Source: Planctomycetota bacterium
GTDB taxonomy: Bacteria; Planctomycetota; Phycisphaerae; SM23-33
Length of the DNA stretch: 37,562 bases
Direction: 5' to 3'
NCBI GenBank assembly: GCA_030635145.1
Contig: DAOVZK010000016.1
Location: forward strand, 1-37,562
In this document: positions 33,710 to 37,562 of the stretch, piece after piece
Layout of the letters: every line of letters starts with the position of its first letter
Position numbering within the stretch: the first letter of the stretch is position 1
Made by a program: the position numbers and the translations under genes
Notes under the pieces: generated by a model
Seen by the model: the letters and a program-made list of their open reading frames with translations, nothing else
Database searches by the model: none
Told to the model about the DNA's origin: nothing

Positions 33710-34998
33710 ACCACAAACGAGTAGTCATTACAGGAATGGGAACGGTTAATCCTCTCGGGCATAACGTCGAGGAGATGTGGTCGGGTATGCTTAACAGCAA
33801 ACTTGCACCGTCGCCGATCGAGCTTTTCGACGCGTCGACGTATCCCACAACATTTGCAGCCCAGGTCAAAGATTTCGATTTTACCGCACAGGTCGGCGCG
33901 GAATCTGCAGAGAAACATAAGCACGCCGGGCGTCACGGGCGATTTGCTCTTGGTGCTGCCCGCCAGGCGTGGGATCAGTCGGGGCTTGAAAGTTGCGATA
34001 CGCTTGACCGCTCCAGGATGGGCGTGTATCTCGGCAGTGGCGAGGGTAACCTCGATTTCGGCAACTTTTTCGCGCTGCTGATCGACGCGTGGAAAGACGG
34101 GAAAATCGATTCCAACATTTGGCCGAAACTGGCCTACGATCGAATGGATCTGTACCTCGAAGTCGAGCAGGAATCCAACATGGTCGTATCGCACATCGCC
34201 GCCGAGTTTGACGCGTGTGGCCCGGGGTATAACGTGCTTACCGCCTGTGCCGCCAGCACACAAGCCATCGGCGAGGCGTTTATGCAGATTCGCCACGGCG
34301 ACACTGATGTTCTCATCACCGGCGGGGCACACAGCATGATCCATCCGCTGGGTATTACGGGTTTCAATCGCCTCACTGCGTTGTCCGTTCGCAACGACGA
34401 CATCGCAACCTCATCGCGGCCGTTCGATCTTACGCGTGACGGATTCGTCATCGGCGAAGGTGCCAGCATTCTGATTATGGAAAGCTACGAGCACGCCAAA
34501 AATCGCGGGGCGAAAATGCTCGCAGAGATTATCGGATACGGCTCCAGTGCCGATGCCTACAGAATTACCGACCAGGACCCCGAAGGCGACGGTGCGGCCT
34601 CTTCAATGCGGGCAGCCCTGGCAGATGCCGGTGTGAAAACCGAAGATATCAGCTACATTTCCGCACACGGAACCGGCACGAAACAAAACGACCAGGTCGA
34701 AACCCGCGCCGTCAAGGCCGTCTTCGGCGAGCGGGCGTACAAGGTTCCGATGTCGTCGGTTAAGAGCATGATGGGGCACCTTATCGCGGCAGCCGGTGCT
34801 ACCGAACTTATCACATGCATCCTTGCCCTACGCGATCAGGTTCTACCCCCGACTGTGAATCAGATTTCTGCTGACCCCGACTGCGATATCGATTACGTTC
34901 CAAACGTTCCTCGCAAGAGCGAGGTAAAGGTTTGCTTGTCGAACAGTTTTGGATTCGGCGGGCAGAACAATTCGCTGATTCTTAAGGCGGCCGACTAA
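33706..34998 (+). CDS. Beta-ketoacyl-ACP synthase II-like ketosynthase, catalytically complete
   Basis: FabF-type synthases condense acyl chains with malonyl-ACP. The 430 residues carry the full triad: C181 in LTACAAS, H321 in SAHGTGTKQND, H358 in KSMMGH, with K353. The start KRVVITGMGTVNPLG is typical. ATG 33706 overlaps the stop of the preceding degenerate paralogue as ATGA, a strong sign of coupling and of one-to-one production of the two subunits; ATG 33682 upstream is less likely. A strong terminator follows at 35026. Together with the paralogue it could form a heterodimeric synthase. Confidence 0.93.
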   Translation: MNHKRVVITGMGTVNPLGHNVEEMWSGMLNSKLAPSPIELFDASTYPTTFAAQVKDFDFTAQVGAESAEKHKHAGRHGRFALGAARQAWDQSGLESCDTLDRSRMGVYLGSGEGNLDFGNFFALLIDAWKDGKIDSNIWPKLAYDRMDLYLEVEQESNMVVSHIAAEFDACGPGYNVLTACAASTQAIGEAFMQIRHGDTDVLITGGAHSMIHPLGITGFNRLTALSVRNDDIATSSRPFDLTRDGFVIGEGASILIMESYEHAKNRGAKMLAEIIGYGSSADAYRITDQDPEGDGAASSMRAALADAGVKTEDISYISAHGTGTKQNDQVETRAVKAVFGERAYKVPMSSVKSMMGHLIAAAGATELITCILALRDQVLPPTVNQISADPDCDIDYVPNVPRKSEVKVCLSNSFGFGGQNNSLILKAAD

Positions 34999-35025
34999 TT
35001 GACGCAGCGAACAATGAAAAAACAC

Positions 35026-35059
35026 AGGCCGTGACCCTTAACAGGTTGCGGCCTTTTTT
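35026..35059 (+). terminator. Strong intrinsic terminator of the ketosynthase cassette
   Basis: AGGCCG at 35026-35031 pairs with CGGCCT at 35049-35054. An inner GACC/GGTT pairing extends the stem, and six T residues follow. It begins 27 bases after the ketosynthase stop codon. Confidence 0.85.
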
Positions 35060-35187
35060 ATGCGCATTTTTGCGATCGTTAGCCACGTATTTCATTGAAC
35101 AAGAATGACCCACTCATGCCAATGGCCACATCATATATCCATCTCAACGTCATGTTGTCTAGCACGAGTTTTGCTGTTAAGGCTGGC

Positions 35188-35410
35188 ATGTACTTGAAAA
35201 AGCTTGTTCGTTCATGGAGCCGCGACATATGTGTTGTTACTTGCCGGCCATGCAAAATTTGAGACGACGCAGCAGTTCTATCTGGCGGTGGAAGATAATC
35301 TTCTCGGCCGAGCGAGAGACGCCGCCACGGAAGGCTTCGGGCAGATTTTGGCACAAATTTGGCACGCAGCTGATTTTGAGCCCCAAACGCAAAAAGGCTG
35401 GCAAACATAA
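35188..35410 (+). pseudogene. Remnant of a tyrosine recombinase (integrase) C-terminus
   Basis: The frame ending at 35410 encodes the end of a phage-type integrase: LAGHAKFETTQQFYLAVEDN, with the conserved GH and the catalytic tyrosine of the TT-x-x-F-Y motif. About twenty codons upstream, a recombinase-like stretch (KKLVRSWSRDICVV) continues in a different frame, so a one-base shift near 35235 separates them. No catalytic core or N-terminal domain is found upstream before the cassette terminator. The remainder has been deleted. The fragment points toward the tRNA 3' half at 35438-35483, the usual relation of integrase and attachment site. Confidence 0.7.
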
Positions 35411-35437
35411 ATGCTCACCAGCCCTAAGCTTCAAAAC

Positions 35438-35483
35438 CGAGACCGACGGGAGTCGAACCCGCAACCCCCGGATCGACAGTCCA
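35438..35483 (-). tRNA. 3' half of a tRNA (Asp-like, GTC), probable attachment site
   Basis: Read on the minus strand, the segment gives an anticodon-loop sequence GGA-CTGTCGA-TCC, a short variable loop, a T-arm GCGGG-TTCGACT-CCCGT and an acceptor strand CGGTCTC plus discriminator G. The sequence further 5' (through about 35520) has no D-arm or matching acceptor strand, so only the 3' half is present. Integrating elements commonly duplicate or replace a tRNA 3' end at their boundary. The integrase fragment immediately beside it supports this reading. The anticodon assignment is tentative because the stem has only three firm pairs. Confidence 0.65.
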
Positions 35484-35728
35484 AACAGGGCGTTTGTAAT
35501 TGTTTGTGGCAAAAGGATTAATAACTACTAACAAAAGACTTATGACATCGAGCGAAACACAAGCGAACAGCAAATAAGCGCCAAGGGAGCGAGCTTGGCA
35601 CACGATTTGGCACAAACCTGTTCGCTTAACAGCGGGTAAAACCGATCCATTTTGAATGTTTTTGAGAAGCCGGTTTTCTTTACTGATTGCATGCGGATGG
35701 AATATTTTCGCAGGACAACCTTTTACTT
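35484..35728. other. Non-coding scar downstream of the tRNA fragment
   Basis: No gene is supported here. AAGCGAACAG near 35562 and CTGTTCGCTT near 35618 form an inverted repeat of 10 bases with about 45 bases between. The segment is probably leftover DNA from the integrated element or its junction. Confidence 0.4.
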
Positions 35729-37018
35729 TCATGGTTTGCGTATAGAATTTTGCCTGCTGGCCATATGGCGATTGAAAGTGGCGTATGTTTTAGTGCTCAA
35801 CTGAAGGTTTCTTCTGTACGAGAGGTTACCCACCAGAGTAATCACCGGGTGACGGAGTCTCCACAGGTTTGTCCAGACCCGGGCGAAAATGCGAGGAATG
35901 GAATAAAAAGTTCCGTCACATGATAGCATCTCGTCACTGATACTATCTGAAGACAGATGCTTGTACCGGGCTACCGGGAATGTCAGCGTGTAGTATTTCC
36001 AGTCTTCAGGGAACCTGTCGAGAGCGATGCGATTCTCGGCTTTCATCTTGTCCCACAATCGCGTTCCGGGTAGCGGTGTCAGAAAAAGCGTGTTGAGATT
36101 GTCCACACCATACTGGGTTGCTGTTTTAGCGATGCGTTTTCCGATGCCCGGTTCGTCGACGTCCAAACCTATGATAAAGGAACCCACGACCTGGATTCTA
36201 TGCCGCTGGATTTTACGCACAGAGGCCCGAAAGTCTCCGCCTTTCAAAATATTGAACTTCTTGCTGAGTTCCTCAAGCCCCTTGGGCGTCGGTGACTCGA
36301 AACCGATGAATACCCCGCGGCAACCTGCCTTGGCGGCCAACTTCAGAAGCTCCTCGTCATCGGCGAAGTTGATGGTGGCTTGGGCGATCCATTCTTTTTT
36401 CAGCTTTGCCCGTATCATCGCGCGAAACAGATCCTTGGCGCGGGATATATGTTCAGGGCGGGTGCCGATAAGATTGTCGTCCACCACCAGAACGAGTTTT
36501 TCGCGAATCAGCTGAAATTCCCGAACAACATCCTCTATGGGTCGCATCCGGTAGTGGGCACCGTTAAACGCCGTTACACTGCAGAAGCTACAGTTCAGGG
36601 GACACCCGCGTGTGGTTTGAATAGCCCCGAAAGCATATCCAGTATCCAACAGGTCATGACGAGCAGCCGGGATATTGTCTATTTCGGCGAACCCTCCGTC
36701 ATATTGGGGTTTTAAGTTATCGTGCTGGACATCTTCCAACACCTGCGGCCAGATGCCTTCGGCTTCTCCGGTGACAACGGCGTCTACGTAGTCCGTGGCT
36801 TCGTCTAGGCACATGGTGGCGTGGATTCCGCCCATAACGACGGGTACTCCAAGACCCCGAAAGTACGCGGCAACATCATAGGCCCGGCTTGCCTGCGAGG
36901 TACACGCAGTGATGCCTACCAAATCAGGTAAGGGCATCGAAGGGTAGTCCGGGATGACCATGTTTTCGTCAATGATCGTAACTTCCCAGTCCGGAGGCGT
37001 CAGGCCCGCAAGAACCAT
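35729..37018 (-). CDS. B12-binding domain radical SAM protein with a damaged 5' end
   Basis: Class B radical SAM enzymes use cobalamin and a 4Fe-4S cluster for methylations and other radical chemistry. From the first usable ATG (37018) the 429 residues hold most of the B12-binding Rossmann fold (DLVGITACTSQASRAYDVA, then VVMGGIHATM and VVTGEAEGIWP). The cluster motif RGCPLNCSFCSV lies at about 140, followed by VVDDNLIG, GFESPTPKGLEEL and LFLTPLPGTRLW. The fold's opening strand is encoded upstream in the same frame (LINPSNPLVS, from 37108) but has no start codon before a stop. An ATG at 37137 is one frame off, so a one-base loss is likely. The substrate is unknown. Confidence 0.85.
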   Translation of the reverse strand: MVLAGLTPPDWEVTIIDENMVIPDYPSMPLPDLVGITACTSQASRAYDVAAYFRGLGVPVVMGGIHATMCLDEATDYVDAVVTGEAEGIWPQVLEDVQHDNLKPQYDGGFAEIDNIPAARHDLLDTGYAFGAIQTTRGCPLNCSFCSVTAFNGAHYRMRPIEDVVREFQLIREKLVLVVDDNLIGTRPEHISRAKDLFRAMIRAKLKKEWIAQATINFADDEELLKLAAKAGCRGVFIGFESPTPKGLEELSKKFNILKGGDFRASVRKIQRHRIQVVGSFIIGLDVDEPGIGKRIAKTATQYGVDNLNTLFLTPLPGTRLWDKMKAENRIALDRFPEDWKYYTLTFPVARYKHLSSDSISDEMLSCDGTFYSIPRIFARVWTNLWRLRHPVITLVGNLSYRRNLQLSTKTYATFNRHMASRQNSIRKP

Positions 37019-37492
37019 AAGGCTGAGTGGTTTCCAGACGCGGTAGCGGTTCCAGCGGCTTTCCTTAATTTTGACGATGCTTACAAGCGGATTGGAGGGA
37101 TTGATCAGATATAGTCGCGTAGTATATAGTCACTCATGGCGGTGGAGTTATTTGCTTCCTGTTTTCGCTCGCGGTTGTTTTCATGCAGGGGTTCCATTCG
37201 TTACCCCACAACTCAGCAATATACAAAAACATCCCCCATTGATTTTATGTTATCACTATGCTGCGGTCAATAGCACATTTCGATTAAAGAGGGTCGGTCG
37301 CGGTATTTGTCGGCGTGCGTGGATTGGCAATCAACATTCAGGCATGACTGACAAACCACACGGTGATACACACTTATTCCGTGCTTCTTTATTGGCAAGA
37401 ACTTACGAATCTAAAGCCAGCCTGTAAAAGGCGGAGCAAAATCTTAGCGCTGGGCGGGCAGAGGAATTTCGTAGCGCTCTTGGCAGTAGATT
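37019..37492. other. Upstream region of the radical SAM gene; no other gene seen
   Basis: Bases 37019-37137 contain the displaced N-terminal coding of the radical SAM protein. Beyond that is a promoter for it (37242-37270, minus strand). A plus-strand open frame at 37071-37427 has no family resemblance and lies over these signals, so I do not call it a gene. Confidence 0.45.
37242..37270 (-). promoter_or_regulatory. Predicted promoter of the radical SAM gene
   Basis: On the minus strand TTGACC (37270-37265) is followed after 17 bases by TAAAAT (37247-37242), matching consensus at 10 of 12 positions. The leader to ATG 37137 would be about 100 bases. Confidence 0.55.
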
Positions 37493-37535
37493 CCGTAAAA
37501 TCAGTGGAAATTTTATTATCCACTGACTTTTACGG
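37493..37535 (+). promoter_or_regulatory. Long hairpin overlapping a ribosome-binding site
   Basis: CCGTAAAATCAGTGGA at 37493-37508 pairs with TCCACTGACTTTTACGG at 37519-37535, with one bulged base and a 10-base loop. The end of the right arm shares GG with a GGAGG Shine-Dalgarno at 37534-37538. No T-tract follows, so it is not an ordinary terminator; it may control translation of the gene starting at the window edge, or be a repeat. Confidence 0.4.
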
Positions 37536-37546
37536 AGGAAACAGGA

Positions 37547-37562
37547 GTGTATACGGACATGA
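37547..37562 (+). CDS. Possible start of a gene cut by the window edge
   Basis: GTG 37547 follows GGAGG at 37534-37538 by 8 bases; an in-frame ATG also occurs at 37559. Only five codons are inside the window, so nothing can be said about the product. The call rests on the ribosome site alone. Confidence 0.25.

Noticed and set aside
35237-35531. Frames on both strands across the tRNA fragment
   Set aside because: Such frames are a common artefact of tRNA T-arm sequence; the T-arm and acceptor structure explain the conservation.
37071-37427. Plus-strand 118-codon frame
   Set aside because: It lies opposite the promoter and displaced N-terminus of the radical SAM gene and has no family features.

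Overview
The window looks like a piece of a Planctomycetota chromosome, perhaps of the Phycisphaerae; the class is an inference. The best marker is the gene at 29114-29362. It encodes the small basic protein family that I recall as a signature of the Planctomycetes-Verrucomicrobia-Chlamydiae superphylum. The diderm-type lipoprotein and envelope genes agree with this. Base composition is moderate, with AT-rich patches at transferred or mobile segments. No CRISPR array, rRNA gene or complete tRNA gene was seen.

Layout. 284-4702: trpB and trpA, split by an inserted hicAB toxin-antitoxin pair with its own promoter, then rsmD and a DUF58 protein. 5005-6911: a membrane diadenylate cyclase (cdaA) and a YbbR partner. 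7012-8268: proA. 8342-9079: a single-gene REP/RAYT element. 9133-12624 (minus strand): a TrmO-like protein, a BamE-like protein and a 7TM-HD phosphodiesterase of the PgpH type. 12935-16790: a secreted repeat protein and an isolated rnfC-rnfD pair. 16942-25235: ackA, a triple-LysM protein, a FlgI-like lipoprotein and smc. 25343-25721: a GIY-YIG gene between inverted repeats. 25797-30553: a nucleoside deoxyribosyltransferase-like protein, rlmN, a membrane protein with an acidic cytoplasmic domain, the small basic protein and an aminotransferase. 30782-34998: a type II fatty-acid/polyketide-like cassette ending in a strong terminator. 35188-35483: an integrase remnant beside the 3' half of a tRNA. 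35729-37137 (minus strand): a B12-binding radical SAM protein with a damaged 5' end. A new gene may begin at the right edge.

How the genes work together. The cyclase at 5005 and the phosphodiesterase at 10057 could make and destroy c-di-AMP. This is unusual in a Gram-negative-type cell, and the cyclase carries an altered catalytic loop. The cassette at 30782-34998 has two hotdog dehydratases, an acyl carrier protein with a long insertion, and two ketosynthases. The first ketosynthase has lost all three catalytic residues (Cys to Asp, His to Tyr, His to Leu). The pair therefore resembles the ketosynthase/chain-length-factor pairs of type II polyketide and aryl polyene systems. This is the strongest candidate for an undescribed system here. 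There are also two independent one-gene mobile units, each a nuclease or transposase gene inside inverted repeats, and an integration scar at a tRNA fragment.
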